Source: Flavobacterium sp. IB48 (GTDB lineage: Bacteria; Bacteroidota; Bacteroidia; Flavobacteriales; Flavobacteriaceae). From it: a stretch of DNA of 64,000 nt. The stretch is taken from NCBI RefSeq assembly GCF_016405855.1, contig NZ_JAEFCA010000003.1, forward strand, positions 182,253 to 246,252, given 5' to 3'. Positions 19,217-27,563 of the stretch are shown piece after piece. Position 1 is the stretch's first letter. Every line of letters begins with the position of its first letter. The notes below the pieces were generated by a model. That model searched no databases, had not been told where the DNA came from, and was given only the letters and a program-made list of their open reading frames with translations. The translations under genes and the position numbers were made by a program.

Positions 19217-19735
19217 TTATTTTTTCCAATGTTCTAAAAACAGCTTATATAATTCATCTGCATTGATTTCAATTTCTGAAGCGGAGTACATTATATTCAA
19301 TTTCGAATTTTGCTCGTCATAAGCCATTTTCCAAAGAAACTTAGAAGCGCGGCCGTCATACTTTGCTATATTATCAATTTTAACAGCAACCAAAGTATCA
19401 CCTCCTACTTTATTTAGTTGCACATCGGTAACGTCTTGCCACTCTATTCTTCCGAAAGCTTTAGCTACTGGAGTTGTTCTTCCAGAAAAACCATTTGAAT
19501 CTATTTGAATTAATGGAGATTTGTCCTTTATACTTGCAAGCATTTTAAATATCAAAACAAGCATTATTAAAAGAATAGCACCTGAAGCAACTGATAGTTT
19601 TATTTTAAATACTCCATCAAAAGTTCCTATTCCGTATAAAAATGCAATCGCTATTAAAATACTTAATGCGCTAGCATATAAAAGTAAGCTTCTTGTTTTC
19701 TTGGCATTTCGGTAAAAATTTATTCCTTCATTCAT
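19217..19735 (-). CDS. STM3941-like membrane protein
   Basis: 172 residues with two transmembrane helices near the N-terminus (about 16-36 and 44-65) and a cytoplasmic PH-like domain (SPLIQIDSNGFSGRTTP, GRIEWQDVTDVQLNKVGG). This layout fits the STM3941 family, whose function is unknown. The family assignment rests on topology and the characteristic ID..G....PV...G.I.W.D motif. It is convergent with the GNAT gene across the shared hairpin. Confidence 0.65.
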   Translation of the reverse strand: MNEGINFYRNAKKTRSLLLYASALSILIAIAFLYGIGTFDGVFKIKLSVASGAILLIMLVLIFKMLASIKDKSPLIQIDSNGFSGRTTPVAKAFGRIEWQDVTDVQLNKVGGDTLVAVKIDNIAKYDGRASKFLWKMAYDEQNSKLNIMYSASEIEINADELYKLFLEHWKK

Positions 19736-20022
19736 GAGGTGTAGTAAAAATTTTATTTGTTATTAGAATTAAAAATGAATAAGCAATTTACTGCAAAACA
19801 ATTTAAGAACACAAGAAACTCCCATAAACATTGGTTTAACTAAAGAGACAAAAACATTTTCAATTAATACATTTCAAGCAACTAAGCTTACAAAACATTG
19901 CAAATCAATTTTCTATCCAACTGGAAATTCTATAACTTCTATATGAAATTAAATACTTTCGAACGTAATCTCCATTAGTACCTTTATTATAAAATTAAAT
20001 ATTCATAATAAAAATACAGGTT

Positions 20023-20193
20023 ATGGCAGAAATTAAAATTGAGAAAAAGAAGCCAATTTGGCCATGGATTGTAGCAGTCCTATTAATCTCAGCACTTGTA
20101 TACTATGTCTTTTTGAAAGATGACCAAGTGCAAAATGAAAACAGAATGGAAATCGAAAACAATTCTAGTGTAGACAGCACAGCAAATTATTAA
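20023..20193 (+). CDS. Small single-pass membrane protein
   Basis: 56 residues, ATG 20023 to TAA 20191-20193. Lys-rich N-terminus (MAEIKIEKKKP), then one hydrophobic helix (WPWIVAVLLISALVYYVF) and an acidic polar tail. The positive-inside pattern predicts the tail faces the periplasm. The PRC-barrel gene starts 6 bases later, so the pair is almost certainly co-expressed. Not assigned to a family. Confidence 0.7.
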   Translation: MAEIKIEKKKPIWPWIVAVLLISALVYYVFLKDDQVQNENRMEIENNSSVDSTANY

Positions 20194-20199
20194 GAAACT

Positions 20200-20712
20200 A
20201 TGGAAAATAAAGATAGAAATTTATACAGATTAGACGAGCTTTCCAATTATAAAGTCGCTTCAAACTATTCTGATGTAAGAGGTTGGAAAATTGTAGACGC
20301 AGACAACCGCACAATAGGAAAAATTGATAACCTTTGGGTTAATAAAGATATGCAACGTGTTGTTTATCTAGACGTTAATCTTGATAAAGGATTAATAGAA
20401 GACAGTCGTAATGAAGTACATGATGCAATTGCAAATGAAAATGGAAAGGAATTTATCTATAAAGATGGAGACAGCCACATTATTATACCAATTGGTTCTG
20501 TCAGTATAAATAAAGATACTAAAATTGTCATGGCCAACAATATTGGATATGATACATTTAGAAAAACAAGCAGATATAACTGGCAAAATGATTTTGATAG
20601 GGAATACGAAAGAAGAGTATTGAATTCTTATTATCCTACTGAAGAATCGCGCCTTGCTTCTGAAAGTAATGACGATACTTTTTACAAACGAAGAGAATTT
20701 GACAATTATTGA
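20200..20712 (+). CDS. PRC-barrel domain protein
   Basis: 170 residues. An N-terminal PRC-barrel, about residues 10-110, with DVRGWKIVDADNRTIGKID, VVYLDVNLDKGLIE and a HIIIPIGSVSINKDTK segment, then a charged C-terminal tail. PRC-barrels act as small interaction modules in photosystem subunit H-like, ribosome-maturation and stress proteins; in Bacteroidota they often sit in general-stress gene sets. Co-transcribed with the tiny membrane protein just upstream. No signal peptide. Confidence 0.85.
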   Translation: MENKDRNLYRLDELSNYKVASNYSDVRGWKIVDADNRTIGKIDNLWVNKDMQRVVYLDVNLDKGLIEDSRNEVHDAIANENGKEFIYKDGDSHIIIPIGSVSINKDTKIVMANNIGYDTFRKTSRYNWQNDFDREYERRVLNSYYPTEESRLASESNDDTFYKRREFDNY

Positions 20713-20751
20713 TAAATGTAATTTGCATTAAAAACAAATATTACAAACGAA

Positions 20752-20788
20752 TAAAGACCAAGCGTTCAAGAATGTTTGGTCTTTATTT
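20752..20788 (+). terminator. Intrinsic terminator after the PRC-barrel gene
   Basis: A 10-bp stem TAAAGACCAA / TTGGTCTTTA around a 14-base loop, followed by TTTATTTTAT. Confidence 0.75.
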
Positions 20789-20812
20789 ATTTTATCTCTT
20801 TAATGCTCTATT

Positions 20813-21313
20813 TTATTTTTGAACTTGATTTAACCTTTCAGATAAACTTCCTATTACTTCAATTACTTCCAAATCAAAATCATCAATTAATTCTCGGATT
20901 ACATCATTTACTTCAGACCTCAGTTCAGGCAAATCTGAATCTGAGCACAAAATTCGATCTGGCTGTTCAATAGGAACAAATACAAAAACGTCAATTTCTT
21001 TAATTGCATTTTGAATTTTATTAAATATTGACGAAAAATTCAATTTATCATCAACCGCTAAAGCATATGCCAAAAGATCAATTGGACAGCGGTCAAAAAT
21101 AGCGTTTTTGTTACTTCTTACAATTTGCTTTAAAGAATGTTCTAACTGGATTATATAATCATCTGCAGTAGGCGTTTCAGAAAAATCAAAACCCATTTCC
21201 TGCAATTCAAAATACGGTTCTGAATAAAACTCATAATCAGGAAGAGTTTCATGCAGTTTTTCTGCTAATGTGGTTTTACCAACCTTATGAGTTCCAAGAA
21301 TTGCTATTCTCAT
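20813..21313 (-). CDS. P-loop NTPase (AAA_28/NadR-kinase-like)
   Basis: 166 residues from ATG 21311-21313. The Walker A is GTHKVGKTTLAEKL, then a FDRCPIDLLAYA segment resembling the Asp/Arg substrate-binding region of NadR-type kinases, and DVFVFVPIEQPDRI. It likely phosphorylates a small molecule or acts as an NTP switch; substrate unknown. A longer frame to 21385 would add a spurious hydrophobic stretch. It lies just downstream of the tRNA cluster on the same strand but is separated from it by a terminator. Confidence 0.85.
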   Translation of the reverse strand: MRIAILGTHKVGKTTLAEKLHETLPDYEFYSEPYFELQEMGFDFSETPTADDYIIQLEHSLKQIVRSNKNAIFDRCPIDLLAYALAVDDKLNFSSIFNKIQNAIKEIDVFVFVPIEQPDRILCSDSDLPELRSEVNDVIRELIDDFDLEVIEVIGSLSERLNQVQK

Positions 21314-21370
21314 ACCATTAATATTTTTTAACCATAAACAACTAAAAATAAACAAAATAGGTACAAAACA

Positions 21371-21398
21371 AAAAAGGATGATCAAAAATGATCATCCT
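21371..21398 (-). terminator. Terminator of the tRNA cluster
   Basis: A 10-bp stem AGGATGATCA / TGATCATCCT around AAAA, followed on the minus strand by a T run; just past tRNA-Arg. Confidence 0.85.
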
Positions 21399-21404
21399 AT
21401 AAAG

Positions 21405-21478
21405 TGATCCCAGAAGGATTCGAACCTTCGACCTACGCATTAGAAGTGCGTTGCTCTATCCAGCTGAGCTATGGAACC
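21405..21478 (-). tRNA. tRNA-Arg (TCT), copy 1
   Basis: 74 nt. Anticodon stem ACGCA/TGCGT around CTTCTAA gives anticodon TCT. The T-arm GGTTCGAATCC and D-arm AGCTCAGCTGGAT are canonical. The acceptor GGTTCCA pairs with TGGGATC using GU pairs. CCA is not encoded. Confidence 0.95.
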
Positions 21479-21530
21479 ATTATTTCAAAATTTCTAAGAA
21501 TAGAAATCAAAACTATTTACATAAAAACAA

Positions 21531-21557
21531 AAAAACCATTCGAGACGAATGGTTTTT
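21531..21557 (-). terminator. Hairpin between the two tRNA-Arg genes
   Basis: A 12-bp stem AAAAACCATTCG / CGAATGGTTTTT with a 3-base loop; the A run outside becomes a T run on the minus strand. It would end transcripts after tRNA-Arg copy 2. Confidence 0.8.
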
Positions 21558-21559
21558 TG

Positions 21560-21633
<74 letters not shown>

Positions 21634-21649
21634 ATTATTTCAATTGTAG

Positions 21650-21724
21650 TCGGGGTGGCAGGATTCGAACCTGCGGCCTCCTGCTCCCAAAGCAGGCGCG
21701 ATAACCGGGCTACGCTACACCCCG
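21650..21724 (-). tRNA. tRNA-Pro (TGG)
   Basis: 75 nt. Acceptor CGGGGTG/CACCCCG, anticodon stem CCTGC/GCAGG, loop TTTGGGA, anticodon TGG. The T-arm is canonical. Confidence 0.95.
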
Positions 21725-21738
21725 AGGCAAAAATTAAG

Positions 21739-21822
21739 CGGAGAGACAGGGACTCGAACCCTGGCGACGGTTACCCGTCGACAGATTAGCAATCTGCTCC
21801 ATTACCGCTCTGGCACCTCTCC
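21739..21822 (-). tRNA. tRNA-Ser (GCT)
   Basis: 84 nt with the long variable arm of class II tRNAs (CGACGGGTAACCGTCG hairpin). Anticodon loop TTGCTAA, anticodon GCT. Acceptor GGAGAGG / TCTCTCC, discriminator G. It is first in the minus-strand cluster. Confidence 0.95.
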
Positions 21823-22006
21823 TTGCTCAAGGAATTGCTTCCGTTTTGCGAGTGCAAATGTATAACAACATTCCATTTCTCACAAGCTTTTTTTTGAGTT
21901 TTTTTAGTTTTTTTTAATCTTTTTTTCAAAACACTTCACAATCAAACGAATAGAATTAACAAAAATTTCACCCTAAATTTAAATTCAGCTCGATTCAATA
22001 CAAAAT

Positions 22007-22036
22007 TTGAATTTATTCAAATAAACATTAAATTTG
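22007..22036 (+). promoter_or_regulatory. Promoter of the thiolase gene
   Basis: TTG (22007-22009), 19 bases, TAAATTTG (22029-22036), an exact match to TTG-N17-23-TAnnTTTG. The implied leader is about 20 nt. Confidence 0.65.
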
Positions 22037-22061
22037 CTTACTAACTATTATTAAACAGAAA

Positions 22062-23240
22062 ATGAACAAAAGAGTTGTTATCGTTTCTGCCGTTAGAACA
22101 CCTATCGGAAGTTTCATGGGCGGGTTATCTACTGTACCTGCACCAAAATTAGGCGCTGCTGCCATAAAAGGAGCGCTTTCAAAAATTAACCTTGACCCAA
22201 AATTAGTCGATGAAGTTTTCATGGGGAATGTAATCCAGGCGGGTGTCGGACAAGCTCCAGCACGTCAAGCAGCGCTTTTTGCTGGTCTGTCTGAAGAAGT
22301 TGCTGCTACAACAGTAAACAAAGTATGTGCATCTGGAATGAAAGCCGTAATGTTTGCTGCCCAAGCAATCGCATGCGGCGACGCTGAAATTATTGTAGCG
22401 GGCGGAATGGAAAGCATGAGCTTGATTCCTCACTATGTACAAATGCGTACTGGAAATAAATTTGGTCCGGCAACTATGCTTGATGGAATGCAAAAAGATG
22501 GTTTGACAGATGCTTACGACAATAACGCAATGGGAGTTTGCGCTGACTTATGTGCATCTGAATACAAAATCAGCCGTGAAGAACAAGATGCATTTGCAAT
22601 TCAATCTTATGAAAGAAGCGCAAAAGCTTGGGACGCTGGAAAATTTGACAATGAAGTTGTTCCTGTTGAAGTTCCTCAAAGACGCGGCGAACCAATTATA
22701 TTCTCTAAAGACGAAGAATATACTAATGTGAAATTAGATAAAATTCCATCTTTAGCACCAGTTTTCACTAAAGACGGAACTGTAACTGCTGCAAACGCTT
22801 CAACAATTAATGACGGAGCTGCTGCTTTGGTTTTAATGTCTGAAGAAAAAGCAAATGCATTAGGCTTAAAACCTTTAGCATTCATAAAAGGCTACGCAGA
22901 TGCTGCACAAGAACCAAAATGGTTTACAACAAGTCCAGCAAAAGCATTACCAAAAGCTTTAGACAAAGCAGGAATTTCAATTTCAGATGTTGATTATTTT
23001 GAATTCAACGAAGCTTTCTCTGTAGTTGGATTAGCCAATGCAAAAATATTAAATCTTGATAACGATAAAGTAAACGTAAACGGTGGTGCAGTTTCTTTAG
23101 GACATCCTCTTGGAGCTTCTGGAGCACGTATAATTGTAACTTTACTTAATGTTTTAGAACAAAACAATGCAAAAACTGGAGCTGCCGCAATTTGCAACGG
23201 TGGTGGTGGCGCATCAGCAATTGTTATCGAAAGAGCTTAA
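22062..23240 (+). CDS. Acetyl-CoA C-acetyltransferase (thiolase)
   Basis: Condenses two acetyl-CoA to acetoacetyl-CoA or runs in reverse in fatty acid and ketone metabolism. 392 residues, the normal length. The acyl-binding Cys is in NKVCASGMKAVMFA, then GGMESMSLIPHY, the NEAFSVVGLANAK motif, GHPLGASGARI with the catalytic His, and the second Cys in AAICNGGGGASAIVIE. A biosynthetic or degradative role cannot be told; no other beta-oxidation genes are adjacent. It has its own promoter and terminator, so it is monocistronic. Confidence 0.96.
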   Translation: MNKRVVIVSAVRTPIGSFMGGLSTVPAPKLGAAAIKGALSKINLDPKLVDEVFMGNVIQAGVGQAPARQAALFAGLSEEVAATTVNKVCASGMKAVMFAAQAIACGDAEIIVAGGMESMSLIPHYVQMRTGNKFGPATMLDGMQKDGLTDAYDNNAMGVCADLCASEYKISREEQDAFAIQSYERSAKAWDAGKFDNEVVPVEVPQRRGEPIIFSKDEEYTNVKLDKIPSLAPVFTKDGTVTAANASTINDGAAALVLMSEEKANALGLKPLAFIKGYADAAQEPKWFTTSPAKALPKALDKAGISISDVDYFEFNEAFSVVGLANAKILNLDNDKVNVNGGAVSLGHPLGASGARIIVTLLNVLEQNNAKTGAAAICNGGGGASAIVIERA

Positions 23241-23253
23241 AACAATATCTCAA

Positions 23254-23290
23254 AAAAATCAGGAGTTATAAATGCAACTCCTGATTTTTC
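23254..23290 (+). terminator. Intrinsic terminator after thiolase
   Basis: A 14-bp stem AAAAATCAGGAGTT / AACTCCTGATTTTT, 8-base loop. Confidence 0.9.
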
Positions 23291-23309
23291 AACTTATAAA
23301 TTTCCTTAA

Positions 23310-24071
23310 ATGTTTGGAATTTGCAATTTAGCCATAGTACCCGTTCGCGCTGAAGCTAGCGACAGAAGTGAAATTGTCACACAACTTTTGTTTGGCGAGC
23401 ATATCGAAATTTTAGAACGTAAAAATCAATGGGCGCGAATCAGGATTCAGTTTGATGACTATGAAGGCTGGGTAGATTCTAAGCAATATCAGGAAATTAC
23501 AAAAGAGCAATTTGATCTTTTGAGTAAAGAGTCAATTATTTTAAATGCCGATTTAATTGATTATATCACTGCACCAAATAATCTATTACTTCCTATTCCG
23601 CTTGGAGCTTCATTATCTTTCTTAAACAATAGCGAAATCAATACTTCAAATTTTGATTTTGAAGGAACCAAAACCAGCGGTATCAAACCTAAAAGCGCTT
23701 TAATTAAAACCGCTTTTATGTATTTGAATGCTCCGTATTTATGGGGCGGAAAAACGCCTTTTGGAATTGACTGTTCTGGTTTTACCCAAATGGTTTACAA
23801 ATTAAACGGCTATAAAATTCATCGTGATGCATCGCAACAAGCACTTGAAGGCGATCCCTTGAGTTTTATTGAAGAATGTGAACCAGGTGATTTGGCTTTC
23901 TTCGACAATGACGAAGGAAATATAACTCATGTTGGTATCATCATGGAAAACAACTACATAATTCACGCAAGTGGAAAAGTTCGTATTGACCGTTTGGACC
24001 ATACTGGAATCTATAATCCCGAATTAAACAAACACACTCACAAACTTCGTGTGATTAAGAAGATTATCTAA
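23310..24071 (+). CDS. NlpC/P60 (C40) peptidase with SH3-like domain
   Basis: 253 residues. An N-terminal bacterial SH3-like domain (about 5-70) contains AIVPVRAEASDRSEIVTQLL and WVDSKQY. The C40 domain at about 130-250 carries GIDCSGFTQMVYKL (catalytic Cys), THVGIIMENNYIIHASG (catalytic His) and a downstream polar residue. It would cleave D-Glu/meso-DAP links in peptidoglycan peptides. No signal peptide is visible, so it may act on imported muropeptides in the cytoplasm, a form common in this phylum. The ATG at 23310 is 20 bases past the thiolase terminator. Confidence 0.92.
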   Translation: MFGICNLAIVPVRAEASDRSEIVTQLLFGEHIEILERKNQWARIRIQFDDYEGWVDSKQYQEITKEQFDLLSKESIILNADLIDYITAPNNLLLPIPLGASLSFLNNSEINTSNFDFEGTKTSGIKPKSALIKTAFMYLNAPYLWGGKTPFGIDCSGFTQMVYKLNGYKIHRDASQQALEGDPLSFIEECEPGDLAFFDNDEGNITHVGIIMENNYIIHASGKVRIDRLDHTGIYNPELNKHTHKLRVIKKII

Positions 24072-24087
24072 TTCCTAAAAAAGCGAA

Positions 24088-25140
24088 ATGACAAAACTTG
24101 AATTATCCAAAACAGGCTTTCAGATTAACAATGTAAACATCGAATTCCCAATTGACATAACAGTTTTAAAACAAGCTTTAGGAGAATCTAGATATCTTAA
24201 AAAACAATACAATCATATTTACACTTGGGACGACCAAGGCATTATGGCTTTTTCTAAAGAAGGAAATAAGGTCGAAAGCCTTGCTGTTGAACTCGAACTT
24301 CGTGAATATGATTATTGCGCAAAAAGTATTTTTTCAGGAAAATTTATTTTTGAAGGGCAAGAATTATTTCATTACTACGAAAACAACAAAAATCAGCTTG
24401 TAAAACTCTTTAAAGGAGACAGAAGCGGCGCTTTTATCCTTAACGGAATCAGTGTTTGGTTTGATAAAGAAGATGGCAAAATTACAAGTTTGAGCATTTC
24501 GGCTGCTGAAGAAAAAGAAAAGAAAATCAGTGCTCCACTTGATCCTGCATTCCAATCATTTCAGCCTTTATGGCAAGAATGGATTTCGGAAATCAATAAA
24601 ATCGTTTCTACAAACAACGATTATTACAATCTTGCAGAGGGAATTTCTATTGAAGATATTCAAGAACACACAGAACTAGAAGACGCTATTACAATTCCCC
24701 TGGCACTTATCAACTTTTACAAAGTTCAAAATGTCGATTATGATGCAGTTACTTCAGCTTTTCAGATTTTAATTAATAATTGGTCGTACGAACTTATTCC
24801 GTTTGAAGATATTAAAGAAGAATGGGATTCCATTCAAGATTTACAATTTGATGAAGACGATTTGCCTGAACAGGAAATAGATTTCGAAAAAATCAACACA
24901 AACAATTACACCAACCCTAAATGGATTCCGTTTGCTACAGGTAGAAATGGCGATTACTTATTATACGATACAGATCCAGCATTAAAAGGAAAATTTGGAC
25001 AAATCATAGAACTTCAAAACGAATCTTGGTCACGCCTAATAGTTGCAGATTCATTAGAAGAATTAATCCAAAATGAAATAAACAATTTAAAAGCTGGTAA
25101 AACCGAGCATTTTGATTTTATAGTAAGTAAAGAAAATTAA
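24088..25140 (+). CDS. Two-domain protein with C-terminal SMI1/KNR4 fold
   Basis: 350 residues, no signal. The first half (about 1-150, KLELSKTGFQINNVNIEFPI onward) resembles an uncharacterised Bacteroidota domain. The second half (about 160-345) fits SMI1/KNR4, with WQEWISEINKIVSTNNDYYN, PKWIPFATGRNGDYLLYDTD and KFGQIIELQNESW. SMI1/KNR4 proteins often act as immunity proteins to polymorphic toxins, but no toxin gene is adjacent. It starts 16 bases after the C40 peptidase gene, so a peptidoglycan-linked role or co-transfer are both possible. Confidence 0.75.
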   Translation: MTKLELSKTGFQINNVNIEFPIDITVLKQALGESRYLKKQYNHIYTWDDQGIMAFSKEGNKVESLAVELELREYDYCAKSIFSGKFIFEGQELFHYYENNKNQLVKLFKGDRSGAFILNGISVWFDKEDGKITSLSISAAEEKEKKISAPLDPAFQSFQPLWQEWISEINKIVSTNNDYYNLAEGISIEDIQEHTELEDAITIPLALINFYKVQNVDYDAVTSAFQILINNWSYELIPFEDIKEEWDSIQDLQFDEDDLPEQEIDFEKINTNNYTNPKWIPFATGRNGDYLLYDTDPALKGKFGQIIELQNESWSRLIVADSLEELIQNEINNLKAGKTEHFDFIVSKEN

Positions 25141-25201
25141 AGTACACGAATAAAACAGATTCGCTTTGCGAAAACGCGGATTTACACCAATTCTTCTTTT
25201 A

Positions 25202-25275
25202 TTCTCTCGCAGATTTAGCAGATTTAAACAGATTAAAAAAATAAATCCGCATAATCTGCTCAATCTGCGAGAGAA
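25202..25275. repeat. Inverted repeat, CTCTCGCAGATT family
   Basis: TTCTCTCGCAGATTTAGCAG at the left is mirrored by AATCTGCTCAATCTGCGAGA at the right. A second copy is at 31187-31309 and a partial one at 33989-34018. A single arm of the TTAATCTGTGGCAAA family follows at 25309-25325. Confidence 0.75.
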
Positions 25276-25390
25276 AATTAATAAGCAAAAAAAATCATTT
25301 TTAATCCAATTAATCTGTGGCAAAATAAATTAGTGCAAATTCGGGAATTGCTTCGCCTGTTCGCTATCGCTCGGGTCGTGGCTAAAAAAA

Positions 25391-26236
25391 CTAAGCGCTC
25401 AATCGAATTGTCTTTCTAAACTCAGACGGACTATAGCCTTTTTGTTTTCTGAAAAACTTATTAAAATGGCTTTCATCCGTAAAGCCAAATTCATACGCAA
25501 TTTCATTAATACGTTTCTCACTAAATTGCAAACGGTGCTCTATCAGTTTCGTTTTATAATTACTGATATATTGTTGCATGGTTTCACTAGCATGTTTCTT
25601 AAAATAACGACCTAAATAGGTATTCGAGATTCCGAAATAATCACTAATTGATTCCGCTTTGATTTTTTCAGGATAATAGATATTGTTCTGAATATATTGT
25701 AGAATATCCATCGCTTTAGCCTCAGTATTTATGGTTACTTGTTCAGGCAAGTATTTCGCGATATTTCTCGCCACAATAATGATTAGCGTATTCACTAACT
25801 GCTGAATCAATTCCTGATTGTAAACATCTTTATCCTGATGTTCTCGGCAAATTGCTTCAATCATTACTTTTACCAAACATTTATCAGGATCATTTTTAAG
25901 AATACAGCCCGGCTGATGATTGGCATTTTGAAGTATATATTCTAATCGCTGAATATTTTCATTTTGCAGGCTCGAGTTTTTCAAATAAATGTCATTAAAC
26001 CTTAAAAAGAAAAATTTCGTTTTGGTTTCAATCGTAAAATTATGACAATCTTCTGGTGTCAATAAAAACAAATGCCCAGGATCATATTCAAAAATATTCT
26101 TATTAATACACTGCCTTCCCGTTCCTTCCAGAATATAAACCAATTCGAAAAAATTATGACGATCTCCAACGTCTGGATATTCATTCAGCGTTTCAAAAGA
26201 AACCGTAAAAGGTTCATATAAGTTTTCTTTTTTCAT
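25391..26236 (-). CDS. AraC-family transcriptional regulator
   Basis: 281 residues. An N-terminal cupin-like sensor (about 10-100; DRHNFFELVYILEGTGRQ) and two C-terminal HTH units (about 180-280; AESISDYFGISNTYLGRYFK and INEIAYEFGFTDESHFNKFF). It is divergent from an aldo/keto reductase gene and therefore a likely activator of it and of the redox genes beyond. Two direct repeats upstream of its own start could be its binding sites. Confidence 0.92.
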   Translation of the reverse strand: MKKENLYEPFTVSFETLNEYPDVGDRHNFFELVYILEGTGRQCINKNIFEYDPGHLFLLTPEDCHNFTIETKTKFFFLRFNDIYLKNSSLQNENIQRLEYILQNANHQPGCILKNDPDKCLVKVMIEAICREHQDKDVYNQELIQQLVNTLIIIVARNIAKYLPEQVTINTEAKAMDILQYIQNNIYYPEKIKAESISDYFGISNTYLGRYFKKHASETMQQYISNYKTKLIEHRLQFSEKRINEIAYEFGFTDESHFNKFFRKQKGYSPSEFRKTIRLSA

Positions 26237-26258
26237 AATTCCATTTTATTTGAAGATG

Positions 26259-26291
26259 CAAATATACCTAAAAAAGACAAATATATACCAA
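26259..26291 (-). promoter_or_regulatory. AraC gene promoter with direct repeats
   Basis: On the minus strand, TTG (26289-26291) - 22 bases - TATATTTG (26259-26266). TTAGGTATATTTG and TTGGTATATATTTG form a direct repeat 19 bases apart, the spacing of AraC-type half-sites. Confidence 0.5.
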
Positions 26292-26353
26292 ATAAGAATC
26301 ATAAAAACAGTATAATTTTGCCTCATCAATTTTAAACATAAAAAATCACAATC

Positions 26354-27340
26354 ATGGAATATAGAAAACTAGGCAACTCAGAACTTGAATTATCAGCTAT
26401 TACATACGGCGCTTTTGCTATTGGCGGAACTATGTGGGGCGGAACAGAAAAGAAAAATTCAATAGCATCTGTCCAAGCTTCAATCGATCACGGCGTTACC
26501 ACAATCGACACCGCTCCTTTTTACGGATTTGGTTTAAGTGAAGAAATGATCGGTGAAGCTATAAAATCTTACGACCGCTCTAAAATTCAACTACTTACCA
26601 AATTCGGTTTAGTTTGGGACGGAAGCAACAACGGAAAAGGTGATTTCTTCTTTGACGCTGACGACAACGGAAAAAAAGTTCCAGTATATAAATACTCATC
26701 AAAAGCAAACGTAATTAAAGAAGTTGAGGAAAGCTTAAAACGTCTTCAAACCGATTATATCGATTTACTGCAAATTCACTGGCCAGATTCAACAACTCCA
26801 ATTTCTGAAACAATGGAAGCTGCAGAAAGCCTAATCAAACAAGGAAAAATTAAAGCTTTTGGAGTAAGCAATTACAACGTTTCACAAATTCAAGAAGCAC
26901 AAAAAACAATTCAAGTCGCTTCAAATCAAGTCGCTTACAGTATGTTGAACCATAAAATTGAAGAAGAACTAATTCCGTTTACAGTTGCAGAAAACATAGG
27001 AATCATTGCTTACAGTCCAATGGAAAGAGGTTTGTTGACTGGGAAATATTTCACAGACAGTAAATTAAAAGAAAACGATCACAGAAACGGATATTTCAAT
27101 CAGTTTGATCTTCAAAAAGTAAAAACTTTAGTTGAAGAATTGAGTTCTTTGGCACATTCAAAAGAAGCAAGCTTATCACAATTAGTTTTACGCTGGACAT
27201 CATTACAAAAAGGAATTTCAATTGTTTTAGCAGGAGCCAGAAACGCAGACCAAGCCATTTCAAATGCTAAAACAATGGATTTCGATTTATCAGCTTCAGA
27301 ATTAGAATTCATCAATCAGGCAATTGCTAAAATAAAATAA
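26354..27340 (+). CDS. Aldo/keto reductase
   Basis: NADPH-dependent carbonyl reductase of 328 residues, TIM barrel. Catalytic residues are visible: Asp/Tyr in TIDTAPFYGFGLSEEMIGEA, Lys in LLTKFG, His in LLQIHWPD. C-terminal cofactor region ISIVLAGARNADQAISNAKT. Preceded by TAATTTTG at 26313-26320 (a -7 match without a clear -33 TTG), which fits activator dependence. Divergent from the AraC gene and ahead of mdaB and ygiN-like genes, suggesting a carbonyl/quinone detoxification set. Confidence 0.94.
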   Translation: MEYRKLGNSELELSAITYGAFAIGGTMWGGTEKKNSIASVQASIDHGVTTIDTAPFYGFGLSEEMIGEAIKSYDRSKIQLLTKFGLVWDGSNNGKGDFFFDADDNGKKVPVYKYSSKANVIKEVEESLKRLQTDYIDLLQIHWPDSTTPISETMEAAESLIKQGKIKAFGVSNYNVSQIQEAQKTIQVASNQVAYSMLNHKIEEELIPFTVAENIGIIAYSPMERGLLTGKYFTDSKLKENDHRNGYFNQFDLQKVKTLVEELSSLAHSKEASLSQLVLRWTSLQKGISIVLAGARNADQAISNAKTMDFDLSASELEFINQAIAKIK

Positions 27341-27346
27341 TTCTAC

Positions 27347-27407
27347 TTTTAAACACATAGAGACATAGTTCCACGCAATAACAATCTATGCCTCTATGTG
27401 TTTAAAA
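27347..27407 (+). terminator. Long stem-loop after the aldo/keto reductase gene
   Basis: TTTTAAACACATAGAGACAT is mirrored by ATGCCTCTATGTGTTTAAAA; long loop. May terminate transcription or be a repeat. Confidence 0.5.
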
Positions 27408-27436
27408 AAATCTCAAAAATTAAATACTTAGAATTT

Positions 27437-27535
27437 GGGCGTGTCCCAATCCCGATAACTATCGGGAGGGCTATCCGTTACAATCTTTTGTGCCGAACCC
27501 AGGCACAAAAGGATTTCCACTCCTATCCCTCACGC
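27437..27535 (+). repeat. Composite palindromic repeat, GGGCTATCCG family
   Basis: Contains hairpins CCCGATAACTATCGGG and TTTTGTGCC/GGCACAAAA between the conserved ends GGGCTATCCG and TCCTATCCC. A second copy with a different core is at about 40910-41032. Confidence 0.6.
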
Positions 27536-27563
27536 ACACATTTTCAAAAGAAACAACAGTAAA

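Noticed and set aside
16754..21400. Prophage or integrated element between the desaturase and the tRNA cluster
   Set aside because: No integrase, att-like duplication of a tRNA end, or phage structural gene is seen; small genes alone are not enough.
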